Shown here one piece after another: positions 1 to 9,585 of a stretch of 64,000 nt of DNA (positions are counted from its first letter, which is position 1; each line of letters begins with the position of its first letter). The position numbers and the translations under genes are program-made. The stretch comes from an uncultured Tessaracoccus sp. (GTDB taxonomy: Bacteria; Actinomycetota; Actinomycetes; Propionibacteriales; Propionibacteriaceae). The notes under the pieces were generated by a model. It was not told the DNA's origin and did not search any database. It saw only the letters and a program-made list of their open reading frames with translations. The DNA is taken from contig NZ_CAMYPD010000001.1 in assembly GCF_947286155.1 (NCBI RefSeq), positions 69,674 to 133,673 on the forward strand, read 5' to 3'.

Positions 1-57
1 ATTATGGCTGTGACGCTCTTGCAGCTACGTCTGACTCGAAAGTGGGTTGAAGCATGA
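1..57 (+). CDS. CUT1 sugar ABC transporter permease, C-terminal end only
   Basis: The frame is open from the window edge and ends with a short basic tail (LRLTRKWVEA) at the TGA at 55-57. Tails of this kind close many MalF-type permeases. The stop overlaps the ATG of the next permease by four bases (ATGA at 54-57), the usual junction of a malF-malG style pair. Only 18 codons are visible, so the assignment rests mostly on that coupling and on the identity of the next gene. The binding-protein gene would be expected upstream, outside the window. Confidence 0.6.
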   Translation: MMAVTLLQLRLTRKWVEA

Positions 58-902
58 TCAGCAAAAAAGGAACCTCCGCTGCAAAGCGTCTCCCGGGGTG
101 GATCCTAGATGCGTTCTTGATCGTTTTGAGTCTGCTGATGATTGCCCCTATCGTCTGGCTCATTGCGACATCACTTTCAGATAGGTCGCAGGCATTTGCT
201 CTTCCCCCAAAGTGGATTCCTGTACCCATTACGTTCGATAACTTCATCGAGATCGAATCACTTATCCCCTTTGGGAGAATGGCTCTCAATAGTCTTCTTG
301 TGGCGACTCTTGCAACATTAGGAGCGCTAACTACCAGCATCCTTGCGGCATACGCTTTTTCTCGACTTCGATTTGCTGGGAAGGGCCCTGTCTTCTCTAT
401 TCTATTGTCTGCGCTCATGGTGCCCGTTCAGTTGACTGTTATTCCACTCTTTTTACTTATGCGATACTTGGGTATGGTTGACCATCTCGCGTCAGTATGG
501 CTCCCAGCATGCGTGAATGTTTTTGGCATCTTTTTTCTGCGACAATACTTCACGTCAATACCTAGGGAACTAGATGAAGCAGCCAAAATTGATGGCGCTG
601 GTCACCTACGAATAGTTTTCAGTGTGATTGTTCCTCTCGCTACCCCGGCGCTGTCAGCCTTATCTATCTTCCTCTTTGAGGCGAGTTGGAATAACTATTT
701 TTGGCCGTCGGTGTTTCTTCAGAGCCCAGAAAAAATGACCTTGCCCGTGGGGCTGGTGCAGCTCCAATCATCTCAAGGGGGTGGGCCAGCGGTCGTGGTG
801 TTTGCCGCAATAACTGCTGTTGTTGTTCCAATTCTTATTCTATTCCTAATATTTCAGAGAACGTTTGTTGCGAGCATTGCCAGTACGGGTCTTAAATCAT
901 GA
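54..902 (+). CDS. CUT1 carbohydrate ABC transporter permease (MalG type)
   Basis: This 282-aa membrane protein is the second permease of a sugar importer. About six membrane segments can be read, the first near residues 20-40 after a short basic N-terminus. The cytoplasmic EAA loop that docks the ATPase is clear at DEAAKIDGAGHLRIVFSVI (about residues 173-191). Length and loop position fit the MalG/CUT1 family. It is translationally coupled on both sides by ATGA overlaps. No ABC ATPase is nearby, so a shared MsiK/UgpC-like ATPase is presumed. Base composition is much more AT-rich than in the neighbouring core genes. The substrate is unknown, but the downstream GH116-type enzyme suggests a beta-glucoside or a related glycan fragment. 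Confidence 0.93.
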   Translation: MISKKGTSAAKRLPGWILDAFLIVLSLLMIAPIVWLIATSLSDRSQAFALPPKWIPVPITFDNFIEIESLIPFGRMALNSLLVATLATLGALTTSILAAYAFSRLRFAGKGPVFSILLSALMVPVQLTVIPLFLLMRYLGMVDHLASVWLPACVNVFGIFFLRQYFTSIPRELDEAAKIDGAGHLRIVFSVIVPLATPALSALSIFLFEASWNNYFWPSVFLQSPEKMTLPVGLVQLQSSQGGGPAVVVFAAITAVVVPILILFLIFQRTFVASIASTGLKS

Positions 903-1534
903 TTGAAGCCAACCTGTACTCCATACGTCACGCCATGGTGCAGGATCTTCATCTGATTTTATTATCAAGTATTTGTGCTGCGGCATCTATATTCACCAGC
1001 GCGATACTGGCGCCTACGGTTCCCGCTGTGATCGTTCCTTTCGTAACGAGCCTACTCACGATTCCGCCATTTGCTGCCCTGACTCGCCTCGCAGTTGGGT
1101 GGGTGTCTGATGTCGATCGCTCGGTGCGAACATGGATTATTCAGTGTTTTAGGGATATTCCACGCCAGATCGTGCGATGTATCCCACTTCCGACTAGCAT
1201 CGCGTTGCTCATTCTTGCTCTTTCGGATAGAAGTCTCGTTTCGCAATTCGCACTTGGGCCCGCCATTGGATTTACTGTCCTCTCTGCAGTATTTGCCTGC
1301 ACCGACCTTGTGTTGAGTTGCCTACCTCCGAGTATTCGTCCTGGGACGTGGGCAGTTGCGTCTCGACGAGCTCCGGCTGTTCTGGGAAGCTTGGCCCTTG
1401 GGGTCATGGTAGCTATGTTTTCGTTGGCCACTTGGCCCGCGCTCATTCTTTTTACGACTCCGATCGTGGCCATCGTCCTCAGCTTTGGGATCTTGAAAGG
1501 CCTTCCTCTCGTCTTAACTAATGAATCAGTATAA
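899..1534 (+). CDS. DUF624/YesL-like integral membrane protein
   Basis: This 211-aa hydrophobic protein has about five predicted membrane segments, near residues 20-42, 46-65, 96-110, 118-140 and 160-205. It lies between a CUT1 permease and a glycoside hydrolase and overlaps the permease stop by four bases. Size, topology and context fit the DUF624 (YesL) family, which often accompanies carbohydrate ABC transporters and has no established biochemical role. The match is by overall look rather than by a diagnostic motif, so it could also be an unrelated accessory membrane protein. Its composition is AT-rich like the rest of island 1. Confidence 0.5.
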   Translation: MIEANLYSIRHAMVQDLHLILLSSICAAASIFTSAILAPTVPAVIVPFVTSLLTIPPFAALTRLAVGWVSDVDRSVRTWIIQCFRDIPRQIVRCIPLPTSIALLILALSDRSLVSQFALGPAIGFTVLSAVFACTDLVLSCLPPSIRPGTWAVASRRAPAVLGSLALGVMVAMFSLATWPALILFTTPIVAIVLSFGILKGLPLVLTNESV

Positions 1535-1543
1535 GGAGCCCGT

Positions 1544-4039
1544 ATGTCTATGCCTTTTGATCGTTCATGCATTGATCACTCTGGCCATCCCTTCGTCGCC
1601 ATGCCAGTGGGGGGTCTTGGGACTGGGAACATGGCTATTTGCTCAGATGGCGCACTTCGCCAGTGGCAACTTCACAATATCGGAAATCACATTGGAGACC
1701 TTCCTCTTTCATTGTTCGCTCTCCGAGTAAGCTGTGTTGAGCCGCCGCTCGACGAGGTGCGTGTACTCCAAACGAAGGTTCTAGAGCATCCACAAACATC
1801 TCTTACGAATGATGACTTCATTCCGCCATGGCAAAAGAATATTGCGCTGACTAGAGGTGTTCAATCGGTATCATTTCGGTCTATCTACCCCGAGGCCTGG
1901 CTAGATTTCCACGATGATGATTTGCCGCTCGACGTCTCTCTAAATGCCTTCAATCCATTAGTGCCCCTAGAAACTGATGATAGTTCTATCCCCGCAGCTA
2001 TGTTTAGCTTTCAATTGACTAATCGATCGCCACATGCGGTTTTTGGATGGCTCGGTGCATCCATGCTCAATGCCGTCGGTTGGGACGGAGTTACTCCTTT
2101 TGAAGGAACTAAGAATCCGCTCATGGGTGGCAATACGAACCGTGTGTCTCGTCATGACGGTTGGACTTCTTTGATCCTTGAGAATCACAATCTTGACGAG
2201 TATCACCCGGGTCAGGGCGATATGGTAGTTGCCTGTGACCAGGCGACTGCTCCAGTCCTAAGGCAATATTCCTCTGAAGCAGAGCTGTTTAGGTTCCTTG
2301 AGACACGCGCCATGGGCGTTCCTATCGATCGACCATCAGCGTCTATGTTAATCCCACAACCGCACGGGCCAGCGGAGGTGTCTGGATCTTCTCGATCTGG
2401 AAGTACATGGGCAGGAATGGTGGCACCCCGCTTCGACCTGGAGCCAGGGGAGTCCATTCAGATTCGCTTTGCGATCACATGGTCATTTCCGAATAGGTAT
2501 GTGAACTTTGGCCAGTTCGGGCCTGAACGTCCAGAGTTCGGTCCCACTAAGTTTTGGCTGGGTAACCACTACGCGACGACTTATCCCTCTGCGACGGACG
2601 CCTTCGCGGACGTTGCCCGTAGATGGGACGTACTTCATGAACGTACCCGTCTCTGGACAGGCTGCCTTGCAGACAGCAGCCTGGATCCAGTGTCGGTTGA
2701 GAGATTCGCCGCCCAGCCTTCGTATCTCAGATCTCCTTCAGTCTTCCAGTCGGCTGACGGTCGGTGGCTGGGATTTGAAGGAGTTCTCGGTGCCTCTACG
2801 CGTATGTGGAATGCTGACGTTGGAGGGTCTTGCCCGTTGAACTGTACGCACGTTTGGAACTATGTGCAGGCTGCGGCCGCAATCTTCCCACAGATCGAAC
2901 GGGACATGAGGGAAACAGAGTTCCAGGTTATGCAGCACCCGACGGGGTACATCCCTCATCGCGTTGTCGTTCCCACGTATTTGCCACAACTTTGGGATGA
3001 ACCCATTGGTGGCCCTATAGATCCGGCGCTCGATGGCATGCTAGGAGCGGTTGTGAAAACGTTGAGGGAAGTACAGCGTGGAGCAGGATTGGACTGGCTA
3101 ACGAAAATTTGGCCTGGCCTCTGCAAACTCATGGAGTACATTCAGGAGAAATGGGATAACCAAGGCGACGGATTCCTGCATGGCATTCAGCCCAGCACGC
3201 ATGATATTGATCTTGCAGGATCAAACACCTTCATGGGAACGCTGTATCTGGCTGCGCTCAGAGCTAGCGAGGAACTCGCCAAGCTAATGGACGATGAAGA
3301 GGTCGCTGACAAAGCTCGTATCGCCTTCGAGCGATCCAGAGACGCCTATGAGTCTCTGTTTAATGGAGAGTACTTTGAGCAGCGGCTTGATCCTAGCGAC
3401 AATCCCAACTATCAGTGGGTCACTGGATGCCTCTCAGATCAGCTTATTGGACAATGGTGGGCTCACGTCTTAGGGCTCGGTTATATTCTGGATCCTGAAC
3501 ATGTCAAGACTGCGTTGAAATCTATCGTAAAATATAACTTGCGAGATGACTTCACGGGATTTGAACATGGCTATCGAGTGTATGCAGAAGGCTCTGAAGC
3601 GGGATTATTGACGTGCACCTGGCCGCTTGGTGAGAGACCAGGCGTTCCCACTCGATATGCGGATGAGGTTTGGACTGGCGTCGAGTACCAAGTGGCGTCC
3701 CATTGTGCCTTCGAAGGTCTGCATGACCTGTCGTCACGGATCACGGATGCGGTCTGGGCTCGCTACGACGGAAGACGCCGCAATCCATTCAATGAGATCG
3801 AATGTGGCGATCACTATGTTCGGGCCATGGCAGGTTGGTCGATTCTTGAGGCACGAGCAGGTGTCGTTCCGACGTCAGAGGGAGACTTGAGAGTCAGGAA
3901 AGGCCTACCCGGAGCATGGCCCGTTGTTCACAGAAATGGATTTGGGTTGTTGCATCGCCTCGATGGACAGTGCAGCTTTGAGGATCGGCTGGGAGAGTTT
4001 ACAGGAAAACTAATCGTTGAGGGTGATGAAAAGCCATGA
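1544..4039 (+). CDS. GH116-type beta-glucosidase (DUF608 / bile-acid glucosidase family)
   Basis: This 831-aa cytoplasmic enzyme has no signal peptide. The N-terminus carries the family pattern PVGGLGTGNMAI...GALRQWQLHN (about residues 22-44). The (alpha/alpha)6 catalytic part shows CTHVWNY (about 428-434), IDLAGSNTFMGTLYLAAL (about 546-563), GCLSDQLIGQWWAHVLGLGY (about 628-647) and, near the C-terminus, NEIECGDHYVRAMAGW. These are hallmarks of the GBA2/GH116 family, whose retaining mechanism uses a Glu nucleophile and an Asp acid/base; the Asp may be in the SDQL block, which I infer without an alignment. A strong AAGGAG lies ahead of the ATG. It probably hydrolyses a glycoside brought in by the upstream transporter. 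The gene ends in an ATGA overlap with the next one. GH116 members also act on beta-xylosides or GlcNAc, so the sugar is not settled. Confidence 0.9.
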   Translation: MSMPFDRSCIDHSGHPFVAMPVGGLGTGNMAICSDGALRQWQLHNIGNHIGDLPLSLFALRVSCVEPPLDEVRVLQTKVLEHPQTSLTNDDFIPPWQKNIALTRGVQSVSFRSIYPEAWLDFHDDDLPLDVSLNAFNPLVPLETDDSSIPAAMFSFQLTNRSPHAVFGWLGASMLNAVGWDGVTPFEGTKNPLMGGNTNRVSRHDGWTSLILENHNLDEYHPGQGDMVVACDQATAPVLRQYSSEAELFRFLETRAMGVPIDRPSASMLIPQPHGPAEVSGSSRSGSTWAGMVAPRFDLEPGESIQIRFAITWSFPNRYVNFGQFGPERPEFGPTKFWLGNHYATTYPSATDAFADVARRWDVLHERTRLWTGCLADSSLDPVSVERFAAQPSYLRSPSVFQSADGRWLGFEGVLGASTRMWNADVGGSCPLNCTHVWNYVQAAAAIFPQIERDMRETEFQVMQHPTGYIPHRVVVPTYLPQLWDEPIGGPIDPALDGMLGAVVKTLREVQRGAGLDWLTKIWPGLCKLMEYIQEKWDNQGDGFLHGIQPSTHDIDLAGSNTFMGTLYLAALRASEELAKLMDDEEVADKARIAFERSRDAYESLFNGEYFEQRLDPSDNPNYQWVTGCLSDQLIGQWWAHVLGLGYILDPEHVKTALKSIVKYNLRDDFTGFEHGYRVYAEGSEAGLLTCTWPLGERPGVPTRYADEVWTGVEYQVASHCAFEGLHDLSSRITDAVWARYDGRRRNPFNEIECGDHYVRAMAGWSILEARAGVVPTSEGDLRVRKGLPGAWPVVHRNGFGLLHRLDGQCSFEDRLGEFTGKLIVEGDEKP

Positions 4040-7000
4040 GAAGAAAAGTAGTTGCAGGGGTGTCGGCGCTCGCTCTTTTGGTTGCCGGATTCTCGTCCTT
4101 GGGTTTGAGCCTAGCAGATGCGTCACCTTCATCTATATCGTCCTACTTCGACGAAATATTTCCTGGTGACTTAGAGGGGCCTTATCGAGAGAAGTATCTT
4201 TACGAAGATCATGGTTCTCAAGTAGAAAAGGAAGTTCCACGTATTGGAAGCTACGCACCCACCACCATCCACTTCCCACGTCCCTGGGCAACCAAGCGTT
4301 GGGCAGATGGGAATGACTGGTTCTCCTATCGAATACCGGTGGCCAAAAAGGAACCTGGACCTTTGATTCTCACTATGGTGACCAAGGGCGAGCTTGTGGT
4401 GACGGTAAACAAGGATACGCAGATCCTTAACACGGGAAATTCAGGAGAAGGTGACTACACAGCCCGGGAATTCCTTCTGGATGATCCTTCTATGTGGAGC
4501 ACTGGTTATGTCACGGTGACATTCAGGGACGCAGATCCGAGCGACGGCTGGGGTCCCAACCTCTACGACCTGGAACTTGGAACCTCCTCCACTCTGCGTA
4601 AGAGGATCGAAGCTCTCTGGTGGAATTCACGCCTTGAATGGAACGTAGGGCTACCAGATGGATTTGGGAATGAGTTTCAAGGGGAGAGAAAAGTCCTGAA
4701 AGTGGGCGAAAATTACACCGCACTCACAGAAAATGGCAAAATAACTCTCTCCTGGGATCAGCGTATCGACCCTAGTCGCCGATATATTCTCCTCGCAGGA
4801 GCTCAGGCGCGAACTATAGGGGGTTGGAACCATGGCCGTGGGAATATTATCCTCGATGTGGGGGATAGTGGAACTCCCGAAGTTGATAGAGCTGTTAAAG
4901 CCCACAGAGTCGTCGATATCGATGTTACCAGCCAGCTCAGAGCGTCTGGTAACAAAGTGTCGATAACCGTGACTGATGATGCTGTGCGAGACTTTGTAGC
5001 TCTGGTGTCCGTGCCATCAGATACATCTATGGATCCCGAGGGCTTACGTGTCAAATTTGGGGGCAATGCGCAAGCCGACGCCTTCACGAGGCTCGCCAAC
5101 ACTTCAATGTTCTTCACATTGAACATGTTGAACGATAAGAACTCTGGATTTGTCGACTCTTCCATGACGAATGGAATGTTTGCCAACACTCTCTTTATCG
5201 CAGATGTTGGTCCGGCCGCGCTTGAACTGCTGCATTACGGAGAGCTTGATAGGGTCAGAGAAATTATTAACTACACCCAGCCGGACTCAAGCGGTCACTA
5301 TGATCAGGACATTGCAGCAGGTAATCAATTGTTTGCCGCAATGCTGGGTTTGCTGCGAGCTGATAACTATTCCCAGGGGAGCATGGAGAAGTACTGGCCT
5401 GTCATCCGCTCTGGCATGAATCGACTCGTTAACATGGTCGAAGAAAGTCCCCAGAATCTCGTGGAGGGACTGAACTGGGAGACATCAGGTATGTCTCAGA
5501 GTATCTATGCGAGTGCAACATCATATTATGTCTTGCTGTCAGCAGCTGAATCTGCAAAGGTAAGAGGATATAATCACGATGGGAAACGGTGGGAAGAGTC
5601 GGCCGTAAAACTTCGTGAGGGGATGCTAAAGAATCTTGTGTGGCGTTCTGGTGATAGTTGGGACGGGCGTCAAATGAGGGCGGGTACCTGGAAGTATGGT
5701 GTCCGAAAAGATGGAACCATGCCCAAGAGCCCATTCGCTGCCTGGCACTCTGTGGGAGCTGCTAAAGATCTCTATTATGGTCTTGAAGGTGACGATCCGG
5801 TGATGCGACGGATCAGCGATCTCACTTTGGATTTCCATCAGCGAACTTTCTGGCCAGACTGGTCACGCTCAGGACATGTCTGTGGATTCGGAACCTCATA
5901 CGGCGTCCTCTCGGAGCGCGGTGGATGGCCGTTGAACTCCATGCTGCAAGGTGACCGTATTGGAGATGCGACGCGTAACATTAATCATGTAACGTTTAAC
6001 TCTTACGACCTCAATTTTCTCCCTTATGGGAAGAATCCTTCGATTGGTTGGGACAATGAAGCCGACTATGCTGAATGGTCACCAAATCTGATTGTGCGTG
6101 AGGTAAACGCCGATGACCGCGGGTCTGATCCGAAGTTGGGTTGCCCTCCTGGTGACGGCAATGGAGTCGGTTCTGAGGATCTCAATCTCGTTGAGTACAT
6201 CCTGTTCCTCAAGAACTCAAGAATCATCGTTGGGCTTGATGATCAGCTCGAGGCGGGGTCACAGGTCACTGTGGCACCTCGTCTCCCACTCGGTTGGAAG
6301 ACAGCTCAGATTCGCGAATGGCCGGTCACTGTTCGCGGTGAAGGGGCCATGAAGAGGGCAAAAATGAGCTACAGATATGAGCTCTCTTCATTAAGAGCGC
6401 GAATGACTGCCAGTGCCGATACATCTGTGAATGATGTCAAAGTTCGGCTAGGCCCCTTTGCCTCGACTTCCGTAGTTCAAGGAGCGAAAGTCAATGGGCA
6501 GTCTGTTCATACAGACGAAGAAACGCGCGGAGATAGCCGCTGGGTTTGGGTCACTGTGCCAAGAATCGACACGCAGGAGTCAACAATTGAAGTCGACATG
6601 TCGGACAGCAATCTTCAAGCGTCTCCATCAATGTCCAGTGTTAATGACTGGGCCATCACAGGCGGTTCTTGGGATGCCGCTGATGAGCGGAGCGGGATCG
6701 TGCACACAGCAGGCGATGCGTGGGCGACTGCTCCCGGGGGCTCTGGGGCGGACGTTCGGGTAAGCGCCGAGGCGTCCTTAGACTCCGGCAACGCTGTGGG
6801 GCTCTTCGCGAGATCGAACGGCGCTGGGACCACGGGCTACGAATTTATTATTGACCGTGTCGATAGCAAAGCAAAGCTCGTTAAGCGACCCTACAAAGTT
6901 CTAGCTAGCCAGGCAATGACAGTAAACCTGGAACGCCCGTACCTCTTGGAACTCATGGTGCAGGGTGATGAAGTCATCGGACGCATTGATGGTGTCGAAA

Positions 7001-7596
7001 TACTGAGAACTATTGACACAACGTACGCTTCTGGAGAATCCGGGCTGTTTGCCTACTCCTCGACAGCACGATTCACTAATCCCACTATCCATAAACTACC
7101 TACACCGCTGCTAGTCAAGGATGTGCAGGAGCAACAAGTTGGTTCATGGTCGGCCAATGCAGGCAAGTGGACGGGCGCTTCCCAGCGGATCACAGTGACA
7201 GCATCTGGAGATGCGTGGGCACTTATTCCCTCATCGGAAGCATCCGAGTCCCGCCTCGTCGCAGACGTGACTCTGGTATCTGGCAATGCGGTCGGTCTTT
7301 CCTCTCGCGTTCGCGATTTTGGGAGCAGCGGATATGACTTGATTCTTGATGATGCGGATGGTCTGGTGAAACTGTCCAAACGTCCGTACAAGGTTTTGGA
7401 CGCTGAACCCTTTAATGTCGTACCGGGCAGAAAGTACCGTTTGGAGCTCGTGAGCGAAGGGGGCACTCTCAAGGGATTTGTCGATGGTGTCGAACGGGTT
7501 CGCGCTGTCGACAGTACCTACAGCTCGGGCTCTATGGCTCTTTTCGCGTACAAGTCCGCCGCCAAGTTTGAAAAGGTAGAGATCAGAGAGAAGTGA
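4036..7596 (+). CDS. Large secreted glycoside-hydrolase-like protein with two C-terminal concanavalin-type repeats
   Basis: This 1186-aa exported protein starts with a signal peptide (basic MRRK, a hydrophobic stretch to about residue 24, likely cut after ADA). The rest reads as an N-terminal beta-rich region (about 35-340), an (alpha/alpha)6-like helical region (about 345-690, with WNTSR/WETSG-like aromatic and acidic segments), a beta sandwich (about 690-860) and two related modules at about 866-1025 and 1030-1186. The modules share GNAVGL, a GY-F/L-I-D strand and KRPYKVL, and resemble LamG/CBM66-like jelly rolls. It probably degrades or binds a polymer outside the cell and supplies fragments to the importer. 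I cannot name its GH family; GH78-like is one possibility. There is no LPXTG or other anchor. It overlaps the GH116 stop by four bases and is the last gene of the operon. Confidence 0.75.
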   Translation: MRRKVVAGVSALALLVAGFSSLGLSLADASPSSISSYFDEIFPGDLEGPYREKYLYEDHGSQVEKEVPRIGSYAPTTIHFPRPWATKRWADGNDWFSYRIPVAKKEPGPLILTMVTKGELVVTVNKDTQILNTGNSGEGDYTAREFLLDDPSMWSTGYVTVTFRDADPSDGWGPNLYDLELGTSSTLRKRIEALWWNSRLEWNVGLPDGFGNEFQGERKVLKVGENYTALTENGKITLSWDQRIDPSRRYILLAGAQARTIGGWNHGRGNIILDVGDSGTPEVDRAVKAHRVVDIDVTSQLRASGNKVSITVTDDAVRDFVALVSVPSDTSMDPEGLRVKFGGNAQADAFTRLANTSMFFTLNMLNDKNSGFVDSSMTNGMFANTLFIADVGPAALELLHYGELDRVREIINYTQPDSSGHYDQDIAAGNQLFAAMLGLLRADNYSQGSMEKYWPVIRSGMNRLVNMVEESPQNLVEGLNWETSGMSQSIYASATSYYVLLSAAESAKVRGYNHDGKRWEESAVKLREGMLKNLVWRSGDSWDGRQMRAGTWKYGVRKDGTMPKSPFAAWHSVGAAKDLYYGLEGDDPVMRRISDLTLDFHQRTFWPDWSRSGHVCGFGTSYGVLSERGGWPLNSMLQGDRIGDATRNINHVTFNSYDLNFLPYGKNPSIGWDNEADYAEWSPNLIVREVNADDRGSDPKLGCPPGDGNGVGSEDLNLVEYILFLKNSRIIVGLDDQLEAGSQVTVAPRLPLGWKTAQIREWPVTVRGEGAMKRAKMSYRYELSSLRARMTASADTSVNDVKVRLGPFASTSVVQGAKVNGQSVHTDEETRGDSRWVWVTVPRIDTQESTIEVDMSDSNLQASPSMSSVNDWAITGGSWDAADERSGIVHTAGDAWATAPGGSGADVRVSAEASLDSGNAVGLFARSNGAGTTGYEFIIDRVDSKAKLVKRPYKVLASQAMTVNLERPYLLELMVQGDEVIGRIDGVEILRTIDTTYASGESGLFAYSSTARFTNPTIHKLPTPLLVKDVQEQQVGSWSANAGKWTGASQRITVTASGDAWALIPSSEASESRLVADVTLVSGNAVGLSSRVRDFGSSGYDLILDDADGLVKLSKRPYKVLDAEPFNVVPGRKYRLELVSEGGTLKGFVDGVERVRAVDSTYSSGSMALFAYKSAAKFEKVEIREK

Positions 7597-7604
7597 CTGC
7601 TCAA

Positions 7605-7651
7605 CGGAGGCGGGTGGTTCGCAGTTCGACGCCACGAGCCACCCGCCTCCG
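7605..7651 (+). terminator. Perfect 13-bp inverted repeat after the secreted GH gene
   Basis: CGGAGGCGGGTGG (7605-7617) pairs perfectly with CCACCCGCCTCCG (7639-7651) across a 21-nt loop, beginning 9 nt after the stop codon. There is no T-run, which is common for actinobacterial terminators. It closes the island 1 operon. Confidence 0.75.
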
Positions 7652-7962
7652 GAGGTATCTGCTCATTCAGAGCCCTCGCAGAGTAAGCCAGAGCATTTCG
7701 TCACCACATGAGCGTCGACTACCTGGAGTTGCGTCTCAAGTGCCGTCTAGCCTGAGCTGTACTTTCTCAGTTACTTTGAAATTGGTGTGTAGTTTGATGC
7801 ACCTGTTTCATGGCTCTCAGCTCTGAAACACAGGTGGCGATGGCCACCGCCGCGTTGATGCTGTCGTTGTCTATGTTGGCGTGGCCAATCCGAATGGCGT
7901 GTCTATGGGTCCCCGAGGAAGATCCATGCTTCGGGACTACCTACTCTTTCCCGCGCTGGGCA
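7652..7962. other. Intergenic region without recognisable gene
   Basis: These 311 bases separate two converging genes. I see no ORF with a credible ribosome site, no tRNA and no repeat shared with the rest of the window. Composition shifts here from the AT-rich island to GC-rich core, so it may be the island junction. A short open frame from about 7838 runs into the next gene's antisense and looks accidental. Confidence 0.5.
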
Positions 7963-8766
7963 CTACTCCTCGTCGTCGAGATTTGAGAAGGTTTCGATGA
8001 AGGTCTCGATGGCAGTTGCGGAATCGTGTTTTGCCCACGCCTCCATGCACACGGTGCCGGTGTACCCCATGGCATGGAGGTGCTTCGCTACGTTGCGGTA
8101 GTTGATTTCACCGGTTCCAGGCTCACACCGTCCAGGAACATCCGCCACCTGCACCTCTCCGAGATATGGCAGGGCCGCCTCGCAGGTTGCGATGAGGTTC
8201 CCGTCGCCAATTTGTGCGTGATACAGGTCGAGGTTCATCCTGATCCGTGGTGAATCGACAGCCTTAATCAGTGCCAACACATCATCCGGATGGGAGAACG
8301 GCGTGCCCGCGTGATCCACGGGAAGATTGAGGTTTTCCATTTGGTAGACGACGTCATGCCACTCGGCGATGTCAGCAAGTCGCAGCAGCGTTGTCGTAGC
8401 CTTCGCCCACATGGCGCCCGTTACCACTTGTACCGGCTTCACCGGGAAGCCTCCCTCACCGAGGCCAGTGCCGTGGAAGTTGAGTCGAGGCTTGCCCAGA
8501 ATCTTGGACTTGATCGCCCCCTGCTCCGCAGTATCGAGGAAACGCTCAATCTCTTCATCATCGGTGAGGTTGCCTGAGATGTATGCGTTCATGTTGAGCA
8601 CCGGCACTCCGGTGGCAGCGATAGCCTCGAGGTCGACGTGCTCCTCATGCCAGTTCCAGAGTTCGGCGGCGATGCCGAACTCGCCGATGCGTTTCACCCG
8701 CTCAGTGAGTGGAAGATCGAGAAACTGCATCTCTGCGCAAACTGCTAGTTCAAATGGTGTGTTCAT
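7963..8766 (-). CDS. Hydroxypyruvate-isomerase-like TIM-barrel sugar isomerase/epimerase
   Basis: This 267-aa protein belongs to the xylose-isomerase-like TIM-barrel (AP endonuclease 2) superfamily. The segment QVADVPGRCEPGTGEINY near residue 214 is typical of hydroxypyruvate isomerases, and acidic/His metal ligands are visible in MENLN, NLDLYHAQ and CMEAW. Family members interconvert hydroxypyruvate and tartronate semialdehyde or epimerise related ketoacids and ketoses in the cytoplasm. The start at 8766 is preferred over the longer frame because AAGGAGG stands five bases before it (about 8772-8778). The gene is monocistronic and GC-rich, and converges on island 1. The exact substrate cannot be told from sequence. 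Confidence 0.82.
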   Translation of the reverse strand: MNTPFELAVCAEMQFLDLPLTERVKRIGEFGIAAELWNWHEEHVDLEAIAATGVPVLNMNAYISGNLTDDEEIERFLDTAEQGAIKSKILGKPRLNFHGTGLGEGGFPVKPVQVVTGAMWAKATTTLLRLADIAEWHDVVYQMENLNLPVDHAGTPFSHPDDVLALIKAVDSPRIRMNLDLYHAQIGDGNLIATCEAALPYLGEVQVADVPGRCEPGTGEINYRNVAKHLHAMGYTGTVCMEAWAKHDSATAIETFIETFSNLDDEE

Positions 8767-8950
8767 GCCACCCTCCTTGTGATGTGCCAGGCGCTCTCGA
8801 AGGGAACGCTGCCAGTCCACCGGCCATGGGGGACCGCCTTGCGTTCAGTCGTCGGGTTCAGGGTAGGGCTTCGATGAGCCGACGGTGAAACTGCACGCCC
8901 CAGCCGGACCGGCCGACACTTACACTGATGCGACCAGAGGGGAGACACAC

Positions 8951-9322
8951 ATGGAACAGCAGCCTTACGACTTCGACCAGCCGGAACCTGGGCGTTCGGA
9001 GGCGGCACCTGAGTCTGCTCAGTACGGGTACGAATCGCGACGTTCGTACTCCGATTTCGCAGACGTCCAGCCCGGGAGCAAGGCGCCCCAGAAGCGTATG
9101 AGTGTCCGAGGCACTGTTGGCATCGTGTTGCTTGTGGTGGGCGTCGGCTTGTTTGCGCTGCCGTTCCTCCGCAACTTCGGCATCCTCCAAGCCCTGGGCA
9201 TCGATCTCCATCACATGGCGCCGGGGTTCCCGTCTCGAGGTTTTGGGTTCTTTGAGCTTGCGTTCGTCGGGTTCGTGCTCATCGTCATATCGGGATGGCT
9301 TCGTAGAAGTTCAAAGTGGTAG
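8951..9322 (+). CDS. Small two-span membrane protein, unknown function
   Basis: This 123-aa protein has a hydrophilic N-terminus rich in Pro, Gln, Glu and Tyr (about residues 1-48), a membrane segment at about 51-71, a short loop (RNFGILQALGIDLHHMAPG) and a second segment at about 93-115, ending in basic RRSSKW. The ATG at 8951 is chosen because AGGGGAGA precedes it; the longer reading from 8885 lacks a site. It is divergent from the isomerase gene. I do not recognise the family; it looks like a membrane-anchored protein with a disordered cytoplasmic head. Confidence 0.6.
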   Translation: MEQQPYDFDQPEPGRSEAAPESAQYGYESRRSYSDFADVQPGSKAPQKRMSVRGTVGIVLLVVGVGLFALPFLRNFGILQALGIDLHHMAPGFPSRGFGFFELAFVGFVLIVISGWLRRSSKW

Positions 9323-9585
9323 CACGTCTCGCCAGATGCGATATCCGGCGCTGAAGGACCGGAGCGGGTCATCCAGGTATCAAACTGATATCGATTACAA
9401 AAACTGCCTCAAAGTGACACCGCCGTGTGCATGGCACTTCCTGACAGATACTGGGTGTCACCGCGGCGAAACTTCAGAGGGCCAGCGATCACGAGAACCT
9501 TTCGGGTGAGCTCCCACGATAAGTAGCTTGGATCGTTCGATGATTATCACGCCGACGGACTCATGACCTCGTAGTCGGAACAACA

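Noticed and set aside
7593..7826. Small gene after the secreted hydrolase
   Set aside because: The frame begins inside the hydrolase stop and runs through the terminator hairpin; no ribosome site or protein-like composition.
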